The translations under genes were made by a program, and so were the position numbers. Positions 8,413 through 17,839 of a stretch of DNA of 64,000 nucleotides are shown here, piece by piece. The DNA comes from DATBLE01 sp963764565 (GTDB lineage Bacteria > Actinomycetota > Thermoleophilia > Gaiellales > Gaiellaceae): contig CAVXTD010000023.1 of NCBI GenBank assembly GCA_963764565.1, forward strand, positions 62,001 to 126,000, written 5' to 3'. The notes under the pieces were generated by a model that was given only the letters and a program-made list of their open reading frames with translations, was not told the origin of the DNA and did not search any database. Within the stretch, counting starts at the first letter, position 1, and every line of letters starts with the position of its first letter.

Positions 8413-9376
8413 TCACGCGGCCGCCCAGGCGGGGCGGCCGGCCGCGTCCTGCGCGCGCGCCGCCTGCCCCTCGTCGACAGCATGATCGAGGTGAGCCCCG
8501 ACCGACCTGGCGAGCTCGACCGCCATCTCGCTGAACGGCCCGACCGCGGCGTCGGCGGCTCGCCAGTAGTGCTCGAGCGGCCGCGGTTGCGGCCCGAGCT
8601 CGGCGCGGACGGCGGCGTCGAGGTCGTCGACGAAGCCGGCGCTGGCGTCGAGGAATGCCGTCACCGCGGTTTCGCCTTCGATCGGCGCGTAGTGGCTGGT
8701 CCCCAGACGCGCCGGACGCAGCAGCCGGAGGCGCTCGATCGTACCGCGGTAGGCCGGGACGGAGCCGTAGGGCGGCGGGCTGATCAGCTCGTCGGCGGTC
8801 GTGTAGAGACCGCGCTCCAGGACCGCGTCCATGACGATCGCCGTGCCCGACTCGTGGTGCGACGACGCCGAGGTGGCCGGGCGAGTGGCCCGGCAGGGCG
8901 ATGACCTCGACCGTGATCCCACCGAGATCGATCGTCTCGCCGTCAGTGACCGTCCCGTCGAGTGGGGTGTCGGGCCCGGCTGCCTGCTCGAGCCACTGCC
9001 AGGTGGCTGCGTCGTAGTCCAGGTCGTGGCCCCGGTACCAGCCGTACCGCTCGCGCGCGATCGTCTGCCACGACTCGATCCAGGCCCGGTCCTGCGCCGC
9101 CGACCGGATCTGCGCCTGCGGCGCGACTCGGCGAAGCTCGCTGTTCCCGCCGTAGTGGTCGGCGTCGGCGTGCGAGACGACGACGTCCGTGATCTCGGCG
9201 GGCGAGCGGCCAAGCTCGCGCAGCGCCGGTGCGACGTGCTCGGCGATCGTTCCGTCGATTCCCGAGTCGACCAGCAGCAGCCGCTCGTCGCCGACGACCA
9301 GCCACTGCGCGAACCGGCGCGGTCCGAGGATCGAGGGGATGCGATAGATGCGGGGCTGGACTTCCTCGATGCTCAT
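8413..9376 (-). CDS. metallo-beta-lactamase fold hydrolase, one frameshift
   Basis: An MBL-fold metal hydrolase of about 320 residues. The zinc motif SHADADHYGG (HxHxDH) is near residue 69 and the second ligand region ALPGHSPGH near 160. An extra base near 8864 moves the reading to SHHESGTAIVMDAVLERG, which completes the fold (TSHYAPIEG). The family includes lactonases, glyoxalase II and other esterases; the substrate cannot be told. It is read toward the IclR gene (94 bases away) and is divergent from the UroD methyltransferase, with 67 bases between the two starts. Confidence 0.85.
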
Positions 9377-9443
9377 CTGGCCTCGCTTTCGAAGGATGGC
9401 TCTAAGCTACGAGCACGAACGATCTCAGAGGAGAGTGAATGAC

Positions 9444-10613
9444 GTGAAGACTGCCGAGCGCACCCGCATCGCCTTCGGACGGGGAACCCCCGACCGCGTG
9501 CCGATCCACTGCTGGCTCGGGTTGCCGCTGATCAAGCAGCTCAGAGCGCCGAACAAGTCGTTCCTCGACCTGTTCGAGGACTGGATCGACGACCCGATGG
9601 GCTCGATCGTGAAGATGCAGCAGGACCTCGGGCTCGACCCGATGATCACGACGTACAGCCAGCACATCGGCGAGCACGAGATCTGGCCGCGGATGCTCTT
9701 CCCGCGCCCCTTCGAGACGGACACCTGGGTGGAGACGTTCGAGGAGACGGGCCGCGGCGACGATTGGCGCGAGCACACTCACAAGATCCGCACGCCGGAC
9801 GGCGACCTCGACTACTCGTACCGCACCGAGGACGGCTTCGGCACGTCCTGCCACGACTTCCCGCTCAAGGGCGACGAGCCGGAGAAGAAGCTGCCTGCCC
9901 TGCGGCACTTCCCCTCGGCCGACCTCTACGACATGTCGGTGCTGAAAGGCATGGTCGACAAGGTCGGGGACGAGGCGTGGTGGCTGCACCACGTCGTCGG
10001 CCCGTGGGACATGGCGGCGGAGATCCGCGGGCTCGTCGACCTGTCGATGGACATCTACGACCGCCCGCAGTTCGTGCACGACCTGATGCGCTTCTGCACC
10101 GACTGGCTGAAGGGCTTCTACCGCCGGCTCGGCGAGACCGGCATCCACTCGATCTCGATGAACGAGACCTGGGTCGGCGTCGGCGTCGCCCCCGATCAGT
10201 TCCGCGAGTTCATGAAGCCCTACGAGCTCGAGTGCGTGCAGGCGGCGCACGAGGCGGGGTACCTCGTCAGCTTCCACAACTGCGGGCGGGCGACGCTGCT
10301 CCTGGAGGACATGGCCGACACGGGGCCGGACGCGATCGAGACGCTCACGTCGAACCGCTCGTCCGGCGACGTCGAGCTCGCCGACGCGAAGCGCCGCATC
10401 GGCGACCGGGTCTGCCTCTTCGGCGGGTTCAACGAGCACCTGCTCCACGAGGCCGATGCCGACGCCGTCAGGGACGAGGTCAAGCGCTGCCTCGATGCGG
10501 CGATGGCGGGCGGCGGCTACATCCTGCGCTCGACGGGCCAGCTGTTCGACGCGAAGCCGGGCCTGATCGAGGTGATGTGCGAGACCGCCCGCGAGCTCGG
10601 GCGATACAACTGA
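9444..10613 (+). CDS. uroporphyrinogen decarboxylase (URO-D) family methyltransferase
   Basis: An intact 389-residue protein of the URO-D superfamily, which includes the corrinoid-dependent methyltransferases MtaA, CmuA and MtvB-type O-demethylases. I start at GTG 9444 because GAGGAG lies about ten bases upstream; a GTG at 9435 is too close. Visible are TPDRVPIHCW near the N-terminus, the HxC motif SFHNCG (H278, C280) expected of a zinc-binding methyltransferase, and FGGFNEHLL. No haem-pathway gene is nearby, while a full corrinoid C1 module is divergently encoded, so a substrate:corrinoid methyltransferase is likelier than haem biosynthesis. Substrate unknown. Confidence 0.82.
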   Translation: MKTAERTRIAFGRGTPDRVPIHCWLGLPLIKQLRAPNKSFLDLFEDWIDDPMGSIVKMQQDLGLDPMITTYSQHIGEHEIWPRMLFPRPFETDTWVETFEETGRGDDWREHTHKIRTPDGDLDYSYRTEDGFGTSCHDFPLKGDEPEKKLPALRHFPSADLYDMSVLKGMVDKVGDEAWWLHHVVGPWDMAAEIRGLVDLSMDIYDRPQFVHDLMRFCTDWLKGFYRRLGETGIHSISMNETWVGVGVAPDQFREFMKPYELECVQAAHEAGYLVSFHNCGRATLLLEDMADTGPDAIETLTSNRSSGDVELADAKRRIGDRVCLFGGFNEHLLHEADADAVRDEVKRCLDAAMAGGGYILRSTGQLFDAKPGLIEVMCETARELGRYN

Positions 10614-12596
10614 CGAAGCGCGACCTCTTCGACGTCGAGACCTCGGCGGACGGCCCGGCCGGGCTCCTCCCGCTGACGCCGGAGCTCCTCCGCGACCGCC
10701 CGTCCGGCGACGTCTTCGGCCTATCGCAGAACGCCGGCATGGGCTGGGACGCGGCGAAGACGGCACGCGACCCGTTTCTGATCCTCTCCACGCAGGGAGG
10801 TCTGCGCGGCGACGACGGCCGTCCCGTCGCTCTCGGCTACCACACCGGCCACTGGGAGGTCGGCCTGCTCGTGCGCGAGGCGGCGGAGGAGCTCGACCGC
10901 CTCGGCGCGCTCCCGTTCGCCGCGCACGTCTCCGACCCCTGCGACGGGCGCACGCAGGGGACGACGGGGATGTTCGACTCGCTCGCCTACCGCAACGACG
11001 CCGCGCTCGTCCTTCGCCGGCTCGTCCGCAGCCTGCCGACCCGCCGCGGGGTGATCGGCGTCGGGACCTGCGACAAGGGACTGCCGGCGATGACGATGGC
11101 CGTCGCGTCGTTCGGCGAGCTCGCCGGGGCGGTCATCCCCGGCGGTGTGACGCTGCCGCCGCGCCGGGGCGAGGACGCCGGCGCCGTGCAGACGCTCGGT
11201 GCTCGTTTCGCACACGATCTCGTCTCGCTCGAGGAGGCCGCCGACCTCGGGTGCCGCGCCTGCGCCACCCCCGGGGGCGGTTGCCAGTTCCTGGGCACGG
11301 CGGCGACCGCGCAGGTAGTCGCCGAGGCGCTTGGACTGACCGTCCCGCACGCGGCGCTCGCGCCGTCCGGACAGCCGATCTGGCTCGACGTCGCCCGCCG
11401 CACCGCCCAGGCGGTTCACGCCGCAGGCGGCGGAGGGGCGAACGGTGGCCGACGTCCTCACGCAGGAGGCGATCGAGAACGCGATGGTCGTGCACGCCGC
11501 GTTCGGCGGCTCGACCAACCTCCTGATCCACATCCCGGCGATCGCGCACGCCGCCGGGCTCGTCCGGCCGACAGTCGACGACTGGCAGCGCGTGAACAGA
11601 GCGGTCCCGCGGATCGTCGACGCGCTGCCGAACGGGCCGCAGAACCATCCGACGATCCGCGTGTTCATGGCCGGCGGCGTGCCGGAGGTGATGCTGCACC
11701 TCCGCCGCCTCGGGCTCGTGAAGGCGGGCGCACGCACCGTCGCCGGCAGGACCTGGGACGAGGTACTCGACGAGTGGGAGACGAGCGAGCGGCGGCGCAG
11801 GCTGCGCGAACGGCTGGCCGAACTGGACGGCGTCGACGCCGACGACGTCATCTGCCCGCCCGAGCGGGCCCGCGCGAAGGGCATGACCTCGACCATCTGT
11901 CTCCCGGTCGGCAACATCGCGCCGGCCGGCAGCGTGATCAAGGCGACCGCCATCGACCGGCGCAGCCTCGACGCCGACGGCGTCTTCCGGCAGACCGGCC
12001 GCGCCCGCGTCTTCACCCGCGAGCGGGATGCGATCGCCGTGCTCAAGGGCGACGGCGATCCGGTGCTCGAGGGCGAGGTGATCGTCCTCGCCGGCCGCGG
12101 CCCGCTCGGCTCGGGGATGGAGGAGACCTACCAGATCACCTCGGTCCTGCGGTATCTGCCGGCCGGCCGCGGGATCGCGCTCGTCACCGACGCTCGCTTC
12201 TCCGGCGTCTCCACCGGCGCCTGCATCGGTCACGTCGGCCCCGAGGCGCTCGAGGGCGGCCCGATCGGGAAGCTCGTCGACGGCGACCTGATCCGGATCG
12301 TCGTCGACACGCGCAGGCTCGAGGCGTCGCTCGACCTCGTCGGGCACGGCGACGAGCAGTGGACGCCGGCGGAGGCGCAGGCGGTACTCGCGGCGCGACC
12401 GGTCAATCCCGCGATCGAGCCGGACGCCGCGCTGCCGGCGGACACCGCGCTCTGGGCACGTCTCCAGTCGGTCAGCGGGGGCCTCTGGGGCGGTTGCGTG
12501 TACGACGCGCCGTCGATCCTCGCCGCGCTCGCGAAGCCGCAGGCGGTTGACAGCGCGATGATCGATGATCGATTATCGTCGCTCCGCCCGAGCTGA
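10577..12596 (+). CDS. sugar-acid dehydratase, YjhG/YagF (IlvD/Edd) family, one frameshift
   Basis: An [Fe-S] dehydratase matching the YjhG/YagF branch over its whole length; the E. coli enzymes dehydrate D-xylonate to 2-keto-3-deoxy-xylonate. Blocks include SGDVFGLSQNAGMGW, SDPCDGRTQGTTGMFDSL, GVGTCDKGLP, CATPGGGCQFLGTA (cluster cysteines), FGGSTNLLIHIPA, PVGNIAPAGSVIK and DARFSGVSTGACIGHVGPEA. A run GGGG near 11436 has one base too many, splitting the gene. The start is uncertain: GTG 10577 lies inside the previous gene, and a CTG at 10610 would overlap its stop. Likely the second step of an oxidative pentose or sugar-acid route. Confidence 0.88.
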
Positions 12597-12608
12597 AGGA
12601 GGCTGCCG

Positions 12609-14343
12609 ATGGCCGTGCAGGAAGCGAAAGTGCTCGCCGCCTTCCACGGTGACGATGCGTTCCCGATCGAGTGGGCGCCCGGAGAGGCCGAGCTGTTCTG
12701 GGTGCTCGACGACCTCCACTGTCCGAACCCGCTCTCGCCGCTCTTCTTCGACCTCGGCGGGTGGTGGCTGACCTGCGACCACATGTTCCGCCGCTTCGCC
12801 ACCCCGTTTGCGGCGGATTGGGTGGCGAAGAACGTGAACGGCTACCTGTACACGGCCGCGATCCCCGCCGACCCGACGGTGCGCCCGGAGGCGAACGAGC
12901 TCCAGGCGCGCTACGTGCCGCGCGTGCCGCACGACGACGGGTACGCGGCGAAGATGGGCGCGTACCTCGGCGCCGTCCTGCCGCACTACGCCGCCAACTT
13001 CCTCGACTGGTGGCGCGACCGGCTGCGCCCCGAGATCGAGCGGAACTTCGCCTACCTCGACGGCTACGACACCGAGAGCGCGTCGCTGGTCGAGCTCGCG
13101 GTCCTGTTCGAGGACGCACTCGACATCCACGACCGCCACTGGAAGATCCACTGGATGCTCAACTTCGCGCAGTTCTCGGCGACGATCGCCCTGAACGCCA
13201 CGGTTGCAGAGGTGAAGGGGGAGGCGGACGCCGCGCTCCTCGGCCGGCTCCAGAGCTCCGTCGAGGACCGCAACTGGGACTCGATCGAGGCGCTCTGGCA
13301 GATGAAGGAGGAGATCAAGGGCGACGACACGCTGCGTGACGCGTTCCGCGGCGATACGGCCGCCGAGGTGCTCCGGGCGCTCGAGGGCTCCGAGCGCGGG
13401 CGCCGCTTCGTCGCCGAGCGGCTCGACCCGTACCGGCAGGAGTTCGGCTACAAGTCGATCTGGTCGCACGAGTTCTCGTACCCGACCTGGAAGGAGAACC
13501 CGGCGCCGATCGTCGAGGCAGTCCGCGGCTACCTGGAGACCGACTACGACTACGCGGCAGCGATCCAGGGTGTAGCCGACGACCTGGCCGCCGCCCAGGC
13601 GGAGCTCTTCGACGGGCGTGCCCGAGGGCGAGGAGAAGGAGCGGCTCCGGCAGGCGCTCGACCTCTCGCTGCGCATGAACCCGCTGACTCCGGATCACCA
13701 CTTCTTCATCGACCAGGGCACGAACGCCCGCGTGCGGCTCGCCGCGGTCGCGATCGGCCGGAAGCTCGTCGAGGCGGGCGCCCTCGACGCCCCCGACGAC
13801 GTGGTCTACCTCCGGTACAACGAGCTGCGCTTGCTGACTGCGAGCCCGGACGCCTTCGACGCACGGACGCTCGTGTCGGACCGGCGCGACGAGCGGGAGC
13901 AGCAGGCAGTCGTTCGCCCGCCACAGTGGATCGGCACCGCGACGGAGGAGGCGCTTGCGTTCCCGTACTGGACGCTCTGGGGCTTCCCCGAGAAGTTCCA
14001 CCGCCCGCCGGCGGAGAAGGTCGACGAGGTGCACGGGCTCGGCGCCTCGCCGGGCGTGGTCGAGGGCGTGGCGAGGAACGTTTCGTCGCTCGACGAGTTC
14101 GACGAAGTGCAGCAGGGGGAGATCCTCGTCTGCCAGATGACGAATCCGGCGTGGGTCGTGCTGTTCACCAAGATCGCCGGCCTCGTCACGGACGCCGGCG
14201 GCGTCGCCGCGCACCCCGCGGTCGTCGCGCGCGAGTTCGGGATCCCGGCGGTCGTCGGAACGTCGGTTGCGACCGACCGGATCTCGAGCGGCGACCGCGT
14301 GCGGGTGAACGGGACGAGCGGCGTCGTCGAAGTGCTGCGGTGA
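12609..14343 (+). CDS. PEP-utilising enzyme, mobile His-domain subunit (split dikinase), one frameshift
   Basis: A 577-residue protein after removing one extra C near 13615. The first ~330 residues are helical and unfamiliar in detail. The C-terminal ~90 residues form the PEP-utilisers swivelling domain, with TDAGGVAAHPAVVAREFG, where the His is the phospho-carrier, and IPAVVGTSVATDRISSGD. There is no ATP-grasp domain here; that half is a separate gene at 15694-16506. The division resembles phenylphosphate synthase, where one subunit carries the His and another the ATP-binding part. A well-placed AAGGAGG precedes the ATG. Substrate unknown. Confidence 0.8.
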
Positions 14344-14981
14344 GCGCGGTCGCGCGCGTCATCCTGCGCGAGCAGGTGAAGGAGCGGATCCTCGAGCGGA
14401 TCCTCGACGGCTCGTACGAGCCCGGGGAGCGGCTGGTGGAGACGCGGATCGCGCAGGAGCTCGGGACGAGCCAGGCGCCCGTGCGCGAGGCGCTGCGGGA
14501 GCTCGAGCTGCTGCGGTTCGTCGAGTCGGAGCCGTTTCGCGGCGCGCGCGTCCGGGCGGTCTCGGCAGCAGAGCTCGCCGAGATCTACCCGGTGCGGGCG
14601 GCGGTCGAGGAGGTCGCGGCCCGCGAGGCGGCCGTGCGCCTCGGCGGCGACGTCGCGGCGCTCGAGGCGGAGCTCGACGCGATCCACCGTGCAGCCGACG
14701 CCGGCGACCTGCACGCCCTGGCCGAGCACGACACGTGCTTTCACCGTCTGATCGTCGAGGCCGCCGGCAACGGGATCCTGCTCGGCGTCTGGAACTCGCT
14801 CTCGATCGAGACGAGGACCGTGATCACGGCGCTCTTGACCGGGATCGACGGCCACGAGCTGGCGGAGCTGCACCGGCCGGTGCTGGACGCCCTCCGCGCC
14901 GGCGACGCCGAGGCCGCCGGTACCGCGCTCCGCCGCCACGTCGAGCACTTCGGAGAGCTCTTGAAAGGAGCAGTCGCATGA
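14340..14981 (+). CDS. GntR-family regulator (FadR/FCD type)
   Basis: 213 residues, GTG start overlapping the previous stop. N-terminal winged helix (VKERILERILDGSYEPGERL, RIAQELGTSQAPVREALREL) and a C-terminal FCD helical domain (AEHDTCFHRLIVEAAGNGIL, HRPVLDALRAGDAEAA...HVEHF) whose Asp/His residues usually bind a metal and a carboxylate effector. It lies inside the plus-strand operon, overlapping genes on both sides, so it is probably co-expressed and may autoregulate. Effector unknown, perhaps a sugar acid. Confidence 0.92.
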   Translation: MSAVARVILREQVKERILERILDGSYEPGERLVETRIAQELGTSQAPVREALRELELLRFVESEPFRGARVRAVSAAELAEIYPVRAAVEEVAAREAAVRLGGDVAALEAELDAIHRAADAGDLHALAEHDTCFHRLIVEAAGNGILLGVWNSLSIETRTVITALLTGIDGHELAELHRPVLDALRAGDAEAAGTALRRHVEHFGELLKGAVA

Positions 14982-15697
14982 CCCGTCTGGTCGATCTCTC
15001 GATGCCCGTGCACGCCGACATGCTGACCTTCCCGCGCGTGCCGCCGCCTTCGCTCCTTCTCTACGAGAGCTGGACCGACTTCGCCGAGCGGATCGGCGCG
15101 GCCGAGCACGGCGCAACCTCGCTGACCGCCAGCTACCTCGTGATCCAGAACGACCATGTCGGGACCCACTGCGACGCGGTCAAGCACATCCGCGGCCCGG
15201 AGGCTCCGGGGGTCGAGGGGATCCCGCTCGAGTACTGCTTCTCGGACGGCGTGCGGCTCGACTTCCGCCACAAGGAGAAGGGAACGCGGATCTTCCCGGA
15301 CGAGATCGACGTGGCGCTCGAGACGATCGGCTACGAGTTGAAGGAACGGGACATCGTCCTCATCCACACCGGCGCGGGCGCCTACAACACCGAGGAGCGC
15401 TACAAGACCGACTTTCCGGGCATGACCGCCGAGGCGACGCGGCACCTGATCTCGAAGGGCGTGCGGATGATGGGTTGCGACGCGATCACCTTCGACCCGC
15501 CGGTGTGGGCGATGTTCGAGCAGAAGCACTTCTGGGAGGCGCACCTCGTGATGAACGACGAGGACTACTGGCACCTGGAGAACCTGATGAATCTCGACCA
15601 GCTCCCGACCCACGGCTTCAAGCTGGCGGTGTTCCCGGTCAAGTGGATCGGCACGACGGCGGCGCCGGTGCGCGCCGTGGCGATCGTGGAGGAATGA
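14978..15697 (+). CDS. cyclase-family hydrolase (kynurenine formamidase-like)
   Basis: 239 residues with the metal-binding motif NDHVGTHCDAVKH (HxGTHxDxxxH) typical of the cyclase/kynurenine formamidase family, plus LVDLSMPVHADM at the N-terminus and VLIHTGAG in the core. Members open amide or lactone bonds with bound metal. No other kynurenine-pathway gene is nearby, so a lactone, cyclic imide or amide produced by its operon partners is more likely. Start ATG overlaps the GntR stop (ATGA) and its stop overlaps the next ATG. Intact. Confidence 0.88.
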   Translation: MTRLVDLSMPVHADMLTFPRVPPPSLLLYESWTDFAERIGAAEHGATSLTASYLVIQNDHVGTHCDAVKHIRGPEAPGVEGIPLEYCFSDGVRLDFRHKEKGTRIFPDEIDVALETIGYELKERDIVLIHTGAGAYNTEERYKTDFPGMTAEATRHLISKGVRMMGCDAITFDPPVWAMFEQKHFWEAHLVMNDEDYWHLENLMNLDQLPTHGFKLAVFPVKWIGTTAAPVRAVAIVEE

Positions 15698-16506
15698 GCC
15701 GGGTCGTCTGGTTCGGCGACGCGCGCTGCCTCGACGTCGACTGCTCCGGCGGCAAGGGCGCGAGCCTGGCGGCGATGACGGCTGCGCTGCTCCCGGTGCC
15801 GCCGGGGTTCGTCGTTCCGGCCGACGCGCTCGAGGAGGCGGTCGATTCGGCCCGGTTGCGTGCGCTCGCGCTCGCCGAAGACCACCAGGCGGCGCAGGCG
15901 CTCGTGCGCGCGGCCGTGCCGCCGGCGGGGGTGGAGGAGGCCTACGAGCGTCTCGGCGAGCCGCTCGTGGCCGTGCGCTCGTCGGCGTGCGCCGAGGACT
16001 CCGACACCGCGAGCTACGCCGGGCAGCAGGAGACGTACCTGAACGTCTCCGGTGCGGCCGACGTGCAACGGCGGGTCGTCGAGTGCTGGGCCTCCTTCTT
16101 CAGCGAGCGCGCCCTCTTCTACCGCGCGCGCAAGGGGTCGCTCGCCGACCTGAGGATGGCGGTCGTCGTCCAGCAGATGGTCGAGCCGCGGAAGTCCGGC
16201 GTCCTCTTCACCGTCGATCCCGTTCAGGGCCGGCGCGACCGGATGGTGGTGGAGGCGATCTTCGGTCTCGGCGAGCAGGTCGTCTCCGGAGAGGTCACGC
16301 CCGACCACTACGTCGTCGACCGCAGCGGCGTCGCCAAGCGCGAGCGGTTGGCCCACGGCGGCGTCCTCGAGCCCGACGAGCTCGTTCGGCTTGCCGAGCT
16401 CGGGCGGACGCTGGAGGAGCGGTTCGGCGGGCCGCAGGACATCGAGTGGGCGATCGCCGAGGGCGAGCTGTACCTGCTCCAGTCGCGGCCCGTGACGACG
16501 CTATGA
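15694..16506 (+). CDS. PEP synthase-like ATP-grasp subunit (split dikinase)
   Basis: 270 residues equal to only the N-terminal PPDK/PEP-synthase ATP-binding domain: GGKGASLAAMTAALLPVPPG, VRSSACAEDSDTASYAGQQE, VVVQQMVEPRKSGVLFTVDP, EAIFGLGEQVVSGEVTPD and LQSRPVTTL. It ends where the swivelling His domain would start in a one-chain enzyme. With the subunit at 12609-14343 it forms a two-part dikinase that would transfer the beta-phosphate of ATP to an unknown acceptor. Overlaps both neighbours by four bases (ATGA), implying stoichiometric translation. Confidence 0.88.
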   Translation: MSRVVWFGDARCLDVDCSGGKGASLAAMTAALLPVPPGFVVPADALEEAVDSARLRALALAEDHQAAQALVRAAVPPAGVEEAYERLGEPLVAVRSSACAEDSDTASYAGQQETYLNVSGAADVQRRVVECWASFFSERALFYRARKGSLADLRMAVVVQQMVEPRKSGVLFTVDPVQGRRDRMVVEAIFGLGEQVVSGEVTPDHYVVDRSGVAKRERLAHGGVLEPDELVRLAELGRTLEERFGGPQDIEWAIAEGELYLLQSRPVTTL

Positions 16507-17048
16507 GCCTGGAGGCCCGGGCGCGGGACTGGATCGAGCCGTACTGGAACGCCGAACACCTCGTCCGGACGCTGCGACTGGCTGCTCGAGCTCGATCCCG
16601 AGGCGCCGGAGGCGCTGCGCCTTGCGGCGCTGACGCACGACATGGAGCGGCACTTCCCCGGCGGGCCCGTGGACGACCTCGGTCCGGAGGCCGGCAGAGA
16701 ACGTCGAGTACCGCAGGCTCCACTCGGAGCGTTCCGCGGCGATCGTCGGCGAGTGGCTCCGCGGCGAGGGCGCCGACGTCCGAGTCTCGTCGACGAAGTG
16801 GAGCGGCTGATCGTCGCGCACGAGCTCGGAGGCCTGCCCGACGAGGATCTTCTCCAGGCGGCCGACTCGCTGTCGTTCCTGGAGGTCAACCCGCCGGTCG
16901 TGGCGGGCTGGTTCACGAGCGGGCGGTGCAGCCGGGCGCGCGCGAAGGATCAGCTCCGCTGGATGTACGAGCGGATCCGGCGTCCCGGGCGCGCGAGCTC
17001 GCGCGCCCGCTCTACGAGGAGGCGCTCGCCGTTGTCGACCGAGCCTGA
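16503..17048 (+). CDS. HD-domain protein, four frameshifts
   Basis: Reassembled from three frames: SLEARARDWIEPYWNAEHLV, then DWLLELDPEAPEALR and ALTHDMERHFPGGP (the HD metal pair), then VEYRRLHSERSAAIVGEWL, then VDEVERLIVAHELGG and LLQAADSLSFLEVN, and last RELARPLYEEALAVVDRA. Breaks lie near 16575, 16700, 16790 and 16975. Corrected length is about 180 residues. HD proteins are metal phosphohydrolases; one beside a split dikinase might remove a phosphate from its product or from a nucleotide. ATG overlaps the previous stop. Function is inference. Confidence 0.65.
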   Translation: MSLEARARDWIEPYWNAEHLVRTLRLAARARSRGAGGAAPCGADARHGAALPRRARGRPRSGGRQRTSSTAGSTRSVPRRSSASGSAARAPTSESRRRSGAADRRARARRPARRGSSPGGRLAVVPGGQPAGRGGLVHERAVQPGAREGSAPLDVRADPASRARELARPLYEEALAVVDRA

Positions 17049-17839
17049 GTGGCTCGCCCCCGCCTCGCTCGACGAGGCACTCGCGCTCAGGGCTGAGCGG
17101 CGCGAGGCGGCGACGGTGGTCGCGGGCGGAACCTTCGTCGGCAATGCTCGTCAACAGCAGGCTGCTCGCTCCCGAGGCGTTCCTCAGCCTGCAGCGGGTG
17201 CCCGGGCTCGACTACGTCCGGGCGGACGGCGACCTGCGCCTGGGGGCGCTGACGACGCACCGGAGCGTCGAGCTGTCGCCCGCCGTGCGCGAGGGATGGC
17301 CGGCGCTGGCGCGGGCCTTCTCGGTGGTCGCGAGCCCTCGGGTGCGAAACCAGGCAACCGTGGGCGGTGTGCTCGCGGACGCCGACTACGCGTCCGATCC
17401 ACCCTCGATGTTCCTCGCGCTCGGCGCCCGCGCAGTCGTGCGGAGCGTCCGCGGCGAGCGCGAAGTGACGATCGAGGAGTTGATCACGGGGTTCTACGAG
17501 ACGTCGCTGGAGCCGGACGAGCTCATCGTCGAGGTCGTCGTCCCGGGTGGCGAGCATCGCGCGACCTACCGCAAGTTCCGCTCGCGCTCCCACGAGGACC
17601 GGCCGGCGGTCGGTGTCGCCGCGTGCCGCCGCGGCGGCGAGCTGCGGGTGGTGGTCGGCGCGGTCGCGGGCACGCCGCAATGGTTCCCCGAGCTCTGCGA
17701 CCCGGAGGCCGAGCCCGCCGCGGTCGGGCGCGCCTACGCCGATGCGATCGACCCGCTCTCCGACGTCAGCGGCTCCGCCGACTACCGCCGGCGCGTGATC
17801 GAGGTCGAGGTTCGCCGCGCACTCGAGGAGCTGACGTGA
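17032..17839 (+). CDS. molybdenum hydroxylase FAD-binding subunit (CoxM/XdhB-like), one frameshift
   Basis: The medium subunit of a xanthine dehydrogenase/CO dehydrogenase-like hydroxylase, about 268 residues. It probably starts at TTG 17032 after GAGGAGG, reading STEPEWLAPASLDEALALRA and VVAGGTFVG; one extra base near 17143 then leads to MLVNSRLLAPEAFL. FAD-binding features are LGALTTHRSVE and SPRVRNQATVGGVLADADYASD, with the CO-dehydrogenase flavoprotein C-terminal domain after residue ~170. The stop overlaps the large subunit start. Electron path: Mo site to [2Fe-2S] subunit to FAD to NAD or another acceptor. Confidence 0.85.

Noticed and set aside
9764..10610. Possible extra 280 residues at the N-terminus of the YjhG-type dehydratase.
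   Set aside because: The frame is open but is the shifted reading of the URO-D gene (Arg/Ala/Gly-rich); similarity to YjhG begins only at about 10613.
9444..10613. True HemE (uroporphyrinogen decarboxylase) for haem synthesis.
   Set aside because: No haem gene is nearby, the HxC zinc motif fits the methyltransferase branch, and a corrinoid module is adjacent. Not fully excluded without phylogeny.
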